Source of the DNA: an uncultured Bacilli bacterium | GTDB lineage: Bacteria; Bacillota_I; Bacilli_A; RF39; UBA660 | Assembly: GCA_934095865.1 (NCBI GenBank) | Contig: CAKOKU010000013.1 | Span: forward strand, 1-28,647 | Length of the DNA: 28,647 bases | Direction: 5' to 3' | Part shown: in pieces, positions 1 to 7,112 of the stretch | How the letters are laid out: each line of letters starts with the position of its first letter | How positions within the stretch are numbered: position 1 is the stretch's first letter | Made by a program: the position numbers and the translations under genes | Notes under the pieces: generated by a model | The model's input: the letters and a program-made list of their open reading frames with translations, nothing else | Database searches by the model: none | What the model was told of the DNA's origin: nothing

Positions 1-54
1 AAATGTTATAATAATATCAATAAGTAGTTGATATTTGGTATATTTTTATTGTAA

Positions 55-603
55 AACTTAAATACAATTAAATTAGTTCGTTTTTATGAAGGTGTCGATG
101 GGTTAAAGACGGGATATACTAAAGAGGCTGGTTATTGTCTTACGGCTACTGCTAAGAAAAATAATATTAGATATTTGACAGTTGTTATGGGTGAGCCTAG
201 TAGTGATATAAGAAGTAGTGAAACAACTAATATGTTAAATTATGCTTTTAATTCTTTTAAACTAAATACGATTATAGATAATAATGAAGAACTAGCTAAA
301 ACATTTGTGGCTAAAAGTAAGAATAAGACAGCAACAATTGTAGTTAAAAATAGTATAACAGAATTAATTAGTAAAGATAAAGAAGCTCCTAAATATAATT
401 ATAATTTGAAGCTTGATAACATCAAAGCCCCAGTTAAAAAAGGTGATAAAGTTGGAACGGTAGAAATTATGGATAATGAAGGCTTAATAGTTAGAGAAGA
501 AGAAGTTACAGTTAGTGAAGATATTGAAAAAGCTAGCCTTGGTCAAGTGATAATAGAGAACTTTTTAATGATTATAAGAGGGAAAGATACTAAAAGGGTA
601 TAG
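55..603 (+). pseudogene. dacF: D-alanyl-D-alanine carboxypeptidase (DacF/PBP5-type), 5'-truncated
   Basis: The reading frame encodes the C-terminal part of a serine D,D-carboxypeptidase, which trims the terminal D-Ala from peptidoglycan stem peptides outside the membrane. Visible are the stretch LVRFYEGVDGLKTGYTKEAG with the KTG triad (codons from 106), then the C-terminal beta domain (KKGDKVGTVEI). The SxxK and SxN catalytic motifs should lie upstream, but the frame is closed by TAA at 52-54 and TAG at 25-27, and the other two frames also contain stops in the first 60 bases. Homology seems to start at about base 61. Either the gene is a remnant, or bases 1-60 are a junction or contig-edge artefact. 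An internal TTG at 175 is the first formal start but would miss the KTG motif. mntP follows after 3 bases. In Bacillus, dacF heads the spoIIA operon, and sigF lies 3.3 kb downstream here. Confidence 0.75.
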
Positions 604-606
604 TCT

Positions 607-1146
607 ATGAACTTTTTAGATATTTTACTTATTAGTGTTGGTCTTGCAATTGATGCTTTTGCTGCTTCTGTAAGTATAGGCTTAAATGATAATAAGTCTA
701 AGTTTTGGCTACCAATGAAGGTGGCTTTGACTTTTGCTTTGTTTCAAGTTTTGATGCCGATGTTGGGTTTTATTATTGCCTTTAACTTTAATGGTCAAAT
801 TAATTTATTGACAAGATTTCTGTCGTTTCTAATATTAGGGATTATTGGTAGTAATATGCTTGCAAATAAAACAGAGGAGTGTGAATCTAGTGATGTATCA
901 CTTAAAAATCTCTTGCTTTTAGGAGCCGCTACTTCTCTGGATGCTTTTGCTGTTGGTTTAACTATTGCTTTTTTGAAAGCAAATATGGTTTTATCTTTAG
1001 TCTCCATTGGCCTTGTTACTTTTATATTATGTTTTTGTGGTGTACTTTTAGGTAATTTAGTTGAAAATCATTTTACTAATAAAGCTAGAATCATGGGTGG
1101 AATTATCTTAATTTTGATTGGCTTAAAAATTTTGATAGGTTTTTGA
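607..1146 (+). CDS. mntP: Manganese efflux pump MntP
   Basis: Small six-helix membrane protein (179 aa, the usual MntP length) that exports Mn(II). It has the family's internal duplication: a GLAIDAFAAS motif in helix 1 with Asp16, and a matching ATSLDAFAVG motif with Asp112. These two Asp residues in mirrored repeats are the metal-path signature of the MntP (DUF204) family. The start is ATG at 607, three bases after the dacF stop, with AAAGGG as ribosome binding site in the end of dacF, so the two genes are probably co-transcribed. The stop is TGA followed directly by a hairpin terminator, which also shows that TGA is not read as Trp here. No yybP-ykoY Mn riboswitch is present because there is no leader space. 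Confidence 0.9.
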   Translation: MNFLDILLISVGLAIDAFAASVSIGLNDNKSKFWLPMKVALTFALFQVLMPMLGFIIAFNFNGQINLLTRFLSFLILGIIGSNMLANKTEECESSDVSLKNLLLLGAATSLDAFAVGLTIAFLKANMVLSLVSIGLVTFILCFCGVLLGNLVENHFTNKARIMGGIILILIGLKILIGF

Positions 1147-1148
1147 AA

Positions 1149-1181
1149 TTCAAAGAAATAGTCTTTTCTTTGAGTTTTTTG
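1149..1181 (+). terminator. Rho-independent terminator after mntP
   Basis: TCAAAGAAA (1150-1158) pairs with TTTCTTTGA (1165-1173) across a 6-base loop and is followed by G and six T. It lies 3 bases after the mntP stop and closes the dacF-mntP unit. Confidence 0.85.
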
Positions 1182-1225
1182 GTTTTTACAATATCTTTTG
1201 TAATGGCTATAAGCTAGTTTTTTTC

Positions 1226-1254
1226 TTGCTATACAAGTTTATTTTTAATATAAT
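1226..1254 (+). promoter_or_regulatory. Sigma-A promoter of the pilin-like gene
   Basis: TTGCTA (1226-1231), a 17-base spacer and a perfect TATAAT (1249-1254). Transcription would start near 1261, about 20 bases before the GTG start of the pilin-like gene. Confidence 0.7.
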
Positions 1255-1280
1255 TATTTTAAGATAGCGAGTGAAGTAAA

Positions 1281-3734
1281 GTGAATGGAAGAAAAAGTTG
1301 GGGTTTTACAATACCTGAGTTGTTGGCAGTTATTGTGATTATTGGTATATTGGCAGTGATGGCTACTGGTAGTTATATAACTATATCTAATCAAGTGAAG
1401 GCTAAAACATTAAAGACGAAATTAGATTATATAAATGAGAAAGCTATTGATTATGCGAATGATTATAGTATTGAAGATACGACAATTACTGTGGCTAAAC
1501 TAATCAGCGAAGGTTATCTAGATATGGAAAATGTTACTGATGATAATACGAAAATTAATAATCCCGAAGGAGGTTACTTAGACTGTTATAAAATAAAAAT
1601 TGCCAGAGAAAGTGATAATTATAATAGTGAAATTACTCCAAGTGATGATTGTAGTTTAGCTAATAGTGATATTTTGGCATCGAATTTAGATGTTGGTGTT
1701 TATTCCATAAATAATTTAGGGACTAACTTAGTTAGTAATAGTAAAACTAACTGGACTAATAGTGATGTGGTTTTATATGTTAACCCTAACTATTTAAGAA
1801 ATAATGGTCTTTTAGATAAAATAGTAAGTATTACTTGGGTATTTAATGGTGGTAGTACATTTAAAAATAGTAAAAAAATGAGTTGGTCAGCCGTAAATGA
1901 TACAACTTATGATAATATCTTTAGAGTAGAGAGCTTATTACTTTTAAATTCTAGAGTAATGGTGAAGATTGAAACAACAACTACTACATTAGTTAAATAT
2001 GTTGATGTTAGGATAGATAAAGAAAATCCAACTTTAGAAATGTCTGTATCTAATGATTATGTTAATGGTAATACAAATAAAAAGAAGATAATTTTTTCGG
2101 GTAATGATGGTTCTGGTTCCGGTTTTAGTGGCAAGTCATATTACTTAACAACTAATCCTAATAAAAGACCAAGTGCATCAGAATTTGATATAGAGTCTAC
2201 TAAAGAAGTGGGCGAAAACACAACATATTATGGTTATGCCAAAGATGCCGTAGGAAATATATCAACAAATCCGGCGGTAATTGAAGTTAGTAATATAGAT
2301 TATACAGGTCCAGTATGTTATGAACCGGTAAGTAATCCAGGATGGAGTCAAAGTTATACATATTATTATGGTTGTCGCAGTGATGTTGGTAGTGGTTGTT
2401 CAACACCAATTCAATCAAAAACTATAACCAAAGATACTGTGTCAGTAACAGAAAAATGGTCAATTACGGATAATGTAAATAATAGTAATAATTGTGAAAC
2501 GACGTTTAATGCCAATGTTGATGTAACACCACCAACGTGTAGTATAACTGTTGATCCAAGTAGTGTTATGGGTAAAAATAATTGGTATACATCGGATGTA
2601 AAATTAAACATAAGTGTAGCAGATAATCTAAGTGGCGTAAAAAGATATGGTATAACGACTTCAGCGACTGAATCTTCAGATGTTTACAATAATTTTGATT
2701 ACGCTACTTTAACTAGTGATACAACGAGAGAGGGCGTTACATATTATGGTTATATTGAAGATAATGCCGGTAATAAAGGAACGTGTAGTATTAATGTTAA
2801 GCGATTAGCAACACCACCGACTTGTTCTTTAAGTGCTTCACCTAAAAATCCAAATGGCAACAATGGTTGGTATACGACCGATGTTACTTTGTCACTTAAA
2901 TCTGTTGGCAAATATTTAAGTAGCGAAAAAATAAAATCGTCAAATGGGGAAGTAAATGGTAATTCTTATATCTTAAAAAGAGATACAGCATCAAGTGGCG
3001 AGACGATGACTGGTGAAGTAGAAAACGAAGCTGGTTTAACTGGATCATGCTATAAAACCATAAAAAGAGATGCTTCTAAACCGATTGCGTCTTTAGGGAT
3101 GCAAGTAACACGTTGTAATTATGATGTTTATTATGAAACTAATCAGCAAAAAAGCGATTGTGATGGTGGCGGTTATAAAACGGGTACAAAATCAATAACA
3201 TGTTCAACTTATGAAAGCAACGGTTATTCAGATAGTAGTCGCTTAAATGCTTATATGCGTGATAACGTTAGTAACTTCACTAAAGTTTTGGATACTAAAC
3301 ATAACATTCAGTATTCGACAAGAGTAACAGAATTGAAATGTACTGATGCTGTCAGTGGGATTGCATCTTATAGTATAGGTGGTAAATCCGGTTCAACTTT
3401 AGATATCTATAATGCTTCGCCAGAATATTATACATTATCAGGAACTTGTACTGATAAGGCTGGAAATCAAACAACAGTTACAACAACATTTTATAAATAC
3501 GAGGCAGAATATGATTGTCCTTCTGACCGTGACTATTTTAGTAAAACTAATTGCGAAAATGGTAATAATACTTGTGCAGATAAAACTGGTGATTGTTGGG
3601 CTGGTGGCACTGAAGAAGGTGAAAAGTGTGAATACCGTCCATGTAATGAAGGTAGTAACAAATGTGATAAGCCAGATAGTCAGACTGAAACAACTCATAA
3701 TACTTGTGGTGAAAATAAATGGCGAGTTGCATAA
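1281..3734 (+). CDS. Giant prepilin-like surface protein with Ig-like repeats
   Basis: 817 aa. The N-terminus is a type IV prepilin signal: short basic leader, cleavage site G8|F9 (GFTIPELL), Glu at mature position 5, then a hydrophobic helix (about residues 12-33). This matches class III signal peptides of pilins and pseudopilins, processed by a prepilin peptidase. The rest is far larger than a normal pilin (usually 100-200 aa). After a pilin-like region of about 150 residues come several Ig-like beta-sandwich repeats, some starting PPTCS and sharing WYT(S/T)DV and YYGY...D..GN motifs, then a Cys-rich C-terminus. There is no LPXTG sortase signal. The start must be GTG 1281 because a stop lies in frame at 1272; its ribosome binding site is weak. 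No pilus assembly genes are nearby. It is probably an adhesive pilus subunit or tip protein, and the exact role is unknown. Confidence 0.8.
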   Translation: MNGRKSWGFTIPELLAVIVIIGILAVMATGSYITISNQVKAKTLKTKLDYINEKAIDYANDYSIEDTTITVAKLISEGYLDMENVTDDNTKINNPEGGYLDCYKIKIARESDNYNSEITPSDDCSLANSDILASNLDVGVYSINNLGTNLVSNSKTNWTNSDVVLYVNPNYLRNNGLLDKIVSITWVFNGGSTFKNSKKMSWSAVNDTTYDNIFRVESLLLLNSRVMVKIETTTTTLVKYVDVRIDKENPTLEMSVSNDYVNGNTNKKKIIFSGNDGSGSGFSGKSYYLTTNPNKRPSASEFDIESTKEVGENTTYYGYAKDAVGNISTNPAVIEVSNIDYTGPVCYEPVSNPGWSQSYTYYYGCRSDVGSGCSTPIQSKTITKDTVSVTEKWSITDNVNNSNNCETTFNANVDVTPPTCSITVDPSSVMGKNNWYTSDVKLNISVADNLSGVKRYGITTSATESSDVYNNFDYATLTSDTTREGVTYYGYIEDNAGNKGTCSINVKRLATPPTCSLSASPKNPNGNNGWYTTDVTLSLKSVGKYLSSEKIKSSNGEVNGNSYILKRDTASSGETMTGEVENEAGLTGSCYKTIKRDASKPIASLGMQVTRCNYDVYYETNQQKSDCDGGGYKTGTKSITCSTYESNGYSDSSRLNAYMRDNVSNFTKVLDTKHNIQYSTRVTELKCTDAVSGIASYSIGGKSGSTLDIYNASPEYYTLSGTCTDKAGNQTTVTTTFYKYEAEYDCPSDRDYFSKTNCENGNNTCADKTGDCWAGGTEEGEKCEYRPCNEGSNKCDKPDSQTETTHNTCGENKWRVA

Positions 3735-3753
3735 AAGATTTTTGATATAAATT

Positions 3754-3775
3754 GAGGCTTTAATGCCTCTTTTTT
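3754..3775 (+). terminator. Terminator after the pilin-like gene
   Basis: GAGGC (3754-3758) pairs with GCCTC (3765-3769) over a TTTAAT loop, followed by six T. Confidence 0.85.
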
Positions 3776-3813
3776 AAATATACGTACTAATTTTGTAATT
3801 AATTTAGATCATT

Positions 3814-3820
3814 TGTCGAA
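3814..3820 (+). promoter_or_regulatory. Spo0A box upstream of sigF
   Basis: Perfect 0A box TGTCGAA, about 55 bases before the GTG start of the sigma gene. In Bacillus the spoIIA operon that holds sigF is activated by phosphorylated Spo0A. I found no convincing -35/-10 pair for sigma-H or sigma-A here, though a GATAAT at 3846-3851 could be the -10. Confidence 0.55.
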
Positions 3821-3874
3821 AGCCTTTAATTTTAGTTAAAATTAAGATAATATGACATTGGGTGATGCAAAAGA

Positions 3875-4520
3875 GTGGATGAATACTTTAATAGTTGTAT
3901 TGGTCTTATAAAAAGCTTGGCACAACAATTTTATGGTGTTGATAAGCGTGAACTTTACCATGTTGGACAGATAGGATTATTCAAAGCATATCAAAATTAT
4001 GATGCCTCTTCGAATGTTAAATTTTCTAGCTTTGCCTATATGTACATTTATGGGGAAATGTACAAGCTTTCACTCCAAGTTAAATCGGTTGTGCCTCCCT
4101 AGAGAATTATTAAAAACGGCCAAGTTGGTTTTGAAGGCAAAAGAATTTTTAGAACAACAAAGAAAGCGCGAAGTAAGTTTAAGTGAAGTAAGCTCTTATT
4201 TGGGAATTAGTGAATCACAAGCTTCTGAAGCTTTGGCTGCTACTAATAGTGAGGCTGTTAGTTTGGATGAAATGCGAGAAGATGATACTAATTTATATAA
4301 TATGTTTGCAGCTGGTGATACCCACGTAGATGAAATGTTAGATTTAAAAGAAGCAGTGGCTAATTTAGAAAGTCCTGATCGTGAAATTTTTCTCCTTCGT
4401 TATTGTAATGATTATACACAGAATGAACTTGCTGATATGTTTAATATGAGTCAGGTTAGTGTATCAAGGTTACTTAGTAGAAATTTAAAAAGAGTAAAAA
4501 GTGCTTTGTCCTCTGTATAA
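3875..4520 (+). CDS. sigF: Forespore sigma factor (SigF-type), split by +1 frameshift
   Basis: RNA polymerase sigma-70-family factor, read in two frames. The first part (3875-4102, 75 aa) holds region 2 (ELYHVGQIGLFKAYQNYD, then KFSSFAYMYIYGEMY). It ends at TAG 4100-4102. The +1 frame continues without a gap into the region 3 linker (RELLKTAKLVLKAKE) and region 4 with the helix-turn-helix NELADMFNMSQVSVSRLL, ending at 4520. The join is CCT CCC TAG A; slipping from CCC to CCT gives VVPP-RELLK and a protein of 214 aa, against 255 in B. subtilis because the N-terminal extension is missing. The SQVSVSR motif is typical of SigF/SigG. Synteny with dacF upstream and spoVA downstream, plus the Spo0A box, favours SigF over SigG. 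The start is GTG 3875, since a stop is in frame at 3863. The break could be programmed frameshifting, a mutation or a sequence error. Confidence 0.7.
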
Positions 4521-4544
4521 AAATATTAATAGGCTTCCATAATA
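4515..4544 (+). promoter_or_regulatory. Sigma-G/sigma-F-type promoter of spoVAC
   Basis: GTATA (4515-4519), an 18-base spacer, then CATAATA (4538-4544). This matches the forespore sigma-G consensus GYATR-N18-CATNMTA and overlaps the end of sigF. The spoVA operon is sigma-G-dependent in Bacillus. Initiation would fall near 4551, just at the ribosome binding site. Confidence 0.6.
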
Positions 4545-4561
4545 AAAGTGGAGGTCTTTTT
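4532..4561 (+). terminator. Terminator-like hairpin covering the spoVAC ribosome binding site
   Basis: GGCTTCCA (4532-4539) pairs with TGGAGGTC (4549-4556), 8 pairs with two G-U, followed by five T and then AATG. The right arm contains the GGAGG that serves the spoVAC ATG at 4563, so read-through RNA from sigF would hide the site or terminate. Confidence 0.55.
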
Positions 4562-4562
4562 A

Positions 4563-4997
4563 ATGAAAAGAGAAGAATATCAAAAGTTAGTAAAAAAATA
4601 TACTCCTAGTGAAGAAAAATTAAAAAATGCTTTAATTGCCTTTGTAGTTGGCGGATTAATTGGCGTATTAGGGTGTATGATTTTGAATTTATTGTTGTAT
4701 TTTAATGTTGATAGTAAAGATGCTAATGTTTGGACCCTTTTAATAATTATTTTTATATCATCTTTATTTACAGGTTTAGGTTTCTTCGATGAATGGGTAA
4801 GCAAGGCCCGCTGTGGTCTTATTATTCCTATAACAGGATTTGCTCATTCGGTAACATCAGCAGCCTTAGAATACAAAAAAGATGGTTTAATTACAGGCTT
4901 AGGGGCCAATATCTTTAAATTAGCTGGTTCAGTGTTATTGTATGGTATTATTAGTGCTTTCTTACTTACTTTAGTAAAGGTGGTGCTTCATGGCTAG
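4563..4997 (+). CDS. spoVAC: Stage V sporulation protein AC
   Basis: 144 aa integral membrane protein of the SpoVA channel, which moves dipicolinic acid into the forespore during sporulation and out at germination. The N-terminus (KREEYQKLVKKYTPSEE) and the first helix with VVGGLIGVLGC fit SpoVAC. Later hydrophobic segments and the GFAHSVTSAALEYKKDGLITGLGAN stretch are family signatures; length is close to the Bacillus protein (150 aa). The start is ATG 4563, because GGAGG at 4550-4554 sits 8 bases before it; a GTG at 4548 in the same frame would overlap the ribosome binding site. The 3' end overlaps spoVAD by 8 bases, indicating an operon. Confidence 0.92.
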   Translation: MKREEYQKLVKKYTPSEEKLKNALIAFVVGGLIGVLGCMILNLLLYFNVDSKDANVWTLLIIIFISSLFTGLGFFDEWVSKARCGLIIPITGFAHSVTSAALEYKKDGLITGLGANIFKLAGSVLLYGIISAFLLTLVKVVLHG

Positions 4998-5955
4998 TTT
5001 TAAATATAATAATGTTTATATTAAAGATTGGTACAGTATTGCTTCTGAAAAGGAAACTTTATCTGGAATAAAAAAATATAATCAAATTATTAATGACTCT
5101 TACTTTGGCGAGAAGACTTATGAGAGAGCTGAAGCTAAGATGCAGGAAGTTGTTGTAGATAATTTAATTAAAAGAAATGATTTATGTGGCAAGATTGATG
5201 TCATGGCGATGGGGGATTTATCTAATCAATTAGCTATCAGTAATATAACTTGTTCTAAGCATAATATTCCTTATTTGGGGTGTTACTCGGCTTGTGCTTC
5301 TTTTAATGAAGCATTGATTATTCTTGCTAATATGATAGATACTAAAAGAATAAAAGTAGGTTTAGGTCTAACTAGTAGTCATCGTAATGTTGCTGAACGG
5401 CAATTTAGATATCCTATTGAATATGGTTCGCCCAGATTAAAGAGAAGTACTTTAACTTCAACTGGTAGTGTGGGTGTAATATTGTCTTTAGAAGGTAAGA
5501 TTAAAGTAGAGTCTTCGACGATTGGTTGTGTTGTTAATTATGGAATTACTGATGTAAATAATATGGGGGCGGTTATGGCTCCCGCTGCTTATGATACTTT
5601 AAAAAAACATTTAAAAGAATTAAAAAGAGATATTAGTTATTATGATCTTATTTTAACGGGTGATTTAGGACGAGTTGGGCTTAACTTGCTAAAAGATATG
5701 CTAAAACAAGATGGATTAGAGATAAATAATCTTTTGGATGCGGGGGCTATTCTTTATCAAGAAGAAGATTTTAAAGTTTCAGGAGCTTCAGGACCAGTTA
5801 CTTTGCCACTAGTATTTTTTAATAAGATTATTTCTAGTAAGAAGTATCATAAAATTTTGCTTCTAGCAACTGGAGCTTTACATAGTACAACGACAACTAA
5901 TCAAAAAGAAGAGATACCTAGTATTAGTCATGCAGTAAGTTTGGAGGTTTTATGA
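4990..5955 (+). CDS. spoVAD: Stage V sporulation protein AD
   Basis: 321 aa soluble component of the SpoVA dipicolinic-acid machine (338 aa in B. subtilis). It belongs to the thiolase/ketosynthase-like fold; the segment PYLGCYSACASFNEAL marks the position of the thiolase-type cysteine, and the C-terminal GALHSTTTTNQKEEIPSISHAV is strongly SpoVAD-like. In the family it binds dipicolinic acid on the spore inner membrane. The start ATG 4990 has an AAAGGTGG ribosome binding site inside the end of spoVAC. It overlaps spoVAE by 4 bases (ATGA), so the three genes are translationally linked. Confidence 0.94.
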   Translation: MASFKYNNVYIKDWYSIASEKETLSGIKKYNQIINDSYFGEKTYERAEAKMQEVVVDNLIKRNDLCGKIDVMAMGDLSNQLAISNITCSKHNIPYLGCYSACASFNEALIILANMIDTKRIKVGLGLTSSHRNVAERQFRYPIEYGSPRLKRSTLTSTGSVGVILSLEGKIKVESSTIGCVVNYGITDVNNMGAVMAPAAYDTLKKHLKELKRDISYYDLILTGDLGRVGLNLLKDMLKQDGLEINNLLDAGAILYQEEDFKVSGASGPVTLPLVFFNKIISSKKYHKILLLATGALHSTTTTNQKEEIPSISHAVSLEVL

Positions 5956-6302
5956 CATATTTAATTTCGTTTTTGTTTTGTGGTAGTGTTTGCTTACTGG
6001 GAGAACTTATTTTGGATAATACTAAGTTAACGCCTGGTCATATTACGTCTTTATTTGTTTCACTAGGCACTTTCTTATCTTTTTTAGGTATTTACCCATG
6101 GTTTGTTAAAAATGTTGGGGTAGCTAGTAGTTTACCAATCACTAGTTTTGGTAATTTGCTTTATCAGGCTTGTTATGAAGGCTTTAGAACTAAAGGGGTT
6201 CTAGGAATGTTTAGTAATCTTTTAACTACAACTTCAGCTGGTATTTGTGCCTCTATTATTTTTGCTTTTATTATAACGTTATTCTTAAAATCTAAAGATT
6301 AA
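5952..6302 (+). CDS. spoVAE: Stage V sporulation protein AE (SpoVAEb type)
   Basis: 116 aa protein with three to four membrane segments, the length of SpoVAEb. The motif KLTPGHITSLFVSLGTFLSFLGIY followed by GNLLYQACYEGF is characteristic. With SpoVAC and SpoVAD it forms the minimal SpoVA set found in all spore formers; SpoVAA, AB, AEa and AF are not present here. The ATG overlaps the spoVAD stop (ATGA), with GGAGGT just upstream. The gene ends about 60 bases before spoIIGA. Confidence 0.93.
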   Translation: MTYLISFLFCGSVCLLGELILDNTKLTPGHITSLFVSLGTFLSFLGIYPWFVKNVGVASSLPITSFGNLLYQACYEGFRTKGVLGMFSNLLTTTSAGICASIIFAFIITLFLKSKD

Positions 6303-6309
6303 AACTTAA

Positions 6310-6316
6310 TTCGACA
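6310..6316 (-). promoter_or_regulatory. Spo0A box upstream of spoIIGA
   Basis: TTCGACA on the plus strand, i.e. a perfect TGTCGAA box on the minus strand, 8 bases after the spoVAE stop and 47 bases before the spoIIGA ATG. It is followed by -10 candidates TATATT (6336-6341) or TATTAT (6338-6343). The Bacillus spoIIG promoter is also Spo0A-activated and sigma-A-driven. Confidence 0.6.
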
Positions 6317-6328
6317 AAATGTTTTTCC

Positions 6329-6361
6329 ATCACCGTATATTATGTATATAGGTGATTTTTT
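6329..6361 (+). terminator. Terminator-like hairpin covering the spoIIGA ribosome binding site
   Basis: ATCACC (6329-6334) pairs with GGTGAT (6351-6356). Inside, TATAT (6336-6340) pairs with ATATA (6346-6350), and six T follow. The right arm carries the AGGTGA ribosome binding site for ATG 6363, and the -10 candidates lie within the hairpin. Same layout as in front of spoVAC. Confidence 0.55.
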
Positions 6362-6362
6362 A

Positions 6363-7112
6363 ATGACAGTCTATTTAGATTTAGTGGCTATTTTAAATTA
6401 TTATTTTGATATCTTGATTCTTCTTACTGTCAATATTACTTTAAAACGTAATGTTTCGTTGGGGCGTATTTTATTAGGAGGGATAATTGGTGAGGTCAGC
6501 TTATTAAGTATTTTTATAAAAAATGGTTATTTCTTTATAATTTTTAAGTTTTTTTTAGCTATTTTATTGTGCGTGGTTACTTTTAAATTTAAGGACATTT
6601 TTTATACCTTTAATAACCTAATGTTTTTCTATATGGTCAGTATTATTTTAGCTGGGTATATGTATTATTTACGAATAAATAGTATTAGTTATTTTGGCAT
6701 TCTTCTTTTGGTACCTTTGATATTTCTTTTATATATTAAACAAAGTAGGGAATTAAAGCTAAAAATAGAAAAGACTGTTCCGGTAAAAATAGTTTTTCCT
6801 AATAAAAGAAGTGTTAATTTACTTGGTTATGTAGATACGGGTAATAAATTAAGAGATCCCATTACCAAAAAATGGGTAGTATTGGTTAATCGGAAAATGT
6901 TAAAAGGCGTTATTCGGATTAGAACACCCATTTATGTTTCCTATAAATCATTAAATAATCATGGGTTAGTGGAATGCATTAGGGCTAGTTCATTAATTAT
7001 TAAAAATAAAGAATATAGTAATTTTTTAGTAGGGTTGATGGATAATAATTTAATGATTAATAGTAATGATTGTATTTTAAATATGGAGATAATGGAGGAG
7101 CTAAATGTTTAA
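6363..7112 (+). CDS. spoIIGA: SpoIIGA, membrane protease that activates pro-sigma-E
   Basis: 249 aa membrane-embedded aspartic protease that cleaves the pro-peptide from sigma-E in the mother cell. The N-terminal half is hydrophobic with about five membrane segments and begins TVYLDLVAILNYYFD, matching the family's (I/V)YLD start. The C-terminal half has the catalytic motif VDTGNKLRDP with Asp158. The start is ATG 6363, which has AGGTGA 7 bases upstream and aligns with other SpoIIGA N-termini; an in-frame ATG at 6342 would add residues encoded by the hairpin. It overlaps sigE by 8 bases. Confidence 0.92.
   Translation: MTVYLDLVAILNYYFDILILLTVNITLKRNVSLGRILLGGIIGEVSLLSIFIKNGYFFIIFKFFLAILLCVVTFKFKDIFYTFNNLMFFYMVSIILAGYMYYLRINSISYFGILLLVPLIFLLYIKQSRELKLKIEKTVPVKIVFPNKRSVNLLGYVDTGNKLRDPITKKWVVLVNRKMLKGVIRIRTPIYVSYKSLNNHGLVECIRASSLIIKNKEYSNFLVGLMDNNLMINSNDCILNMEIMEELNV

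Noticed and set aside
595..606. Mn riboswitch before mntP
   Set aside because: mntP starts 3 bases after dacF; no room or structure for one.
3314..3320. TTCGACA (Spo0A box) inside the pilin-like gene
   Set aside because: In the middle of coding sequence; about this many copies are expected by chance. The same holds for 19386-19392.
3438..3698. Long antisense frames under the pilin-like gene
   Set aside because: They mirror a well-supported gene with repeats and have no ribosome binding site or family match.
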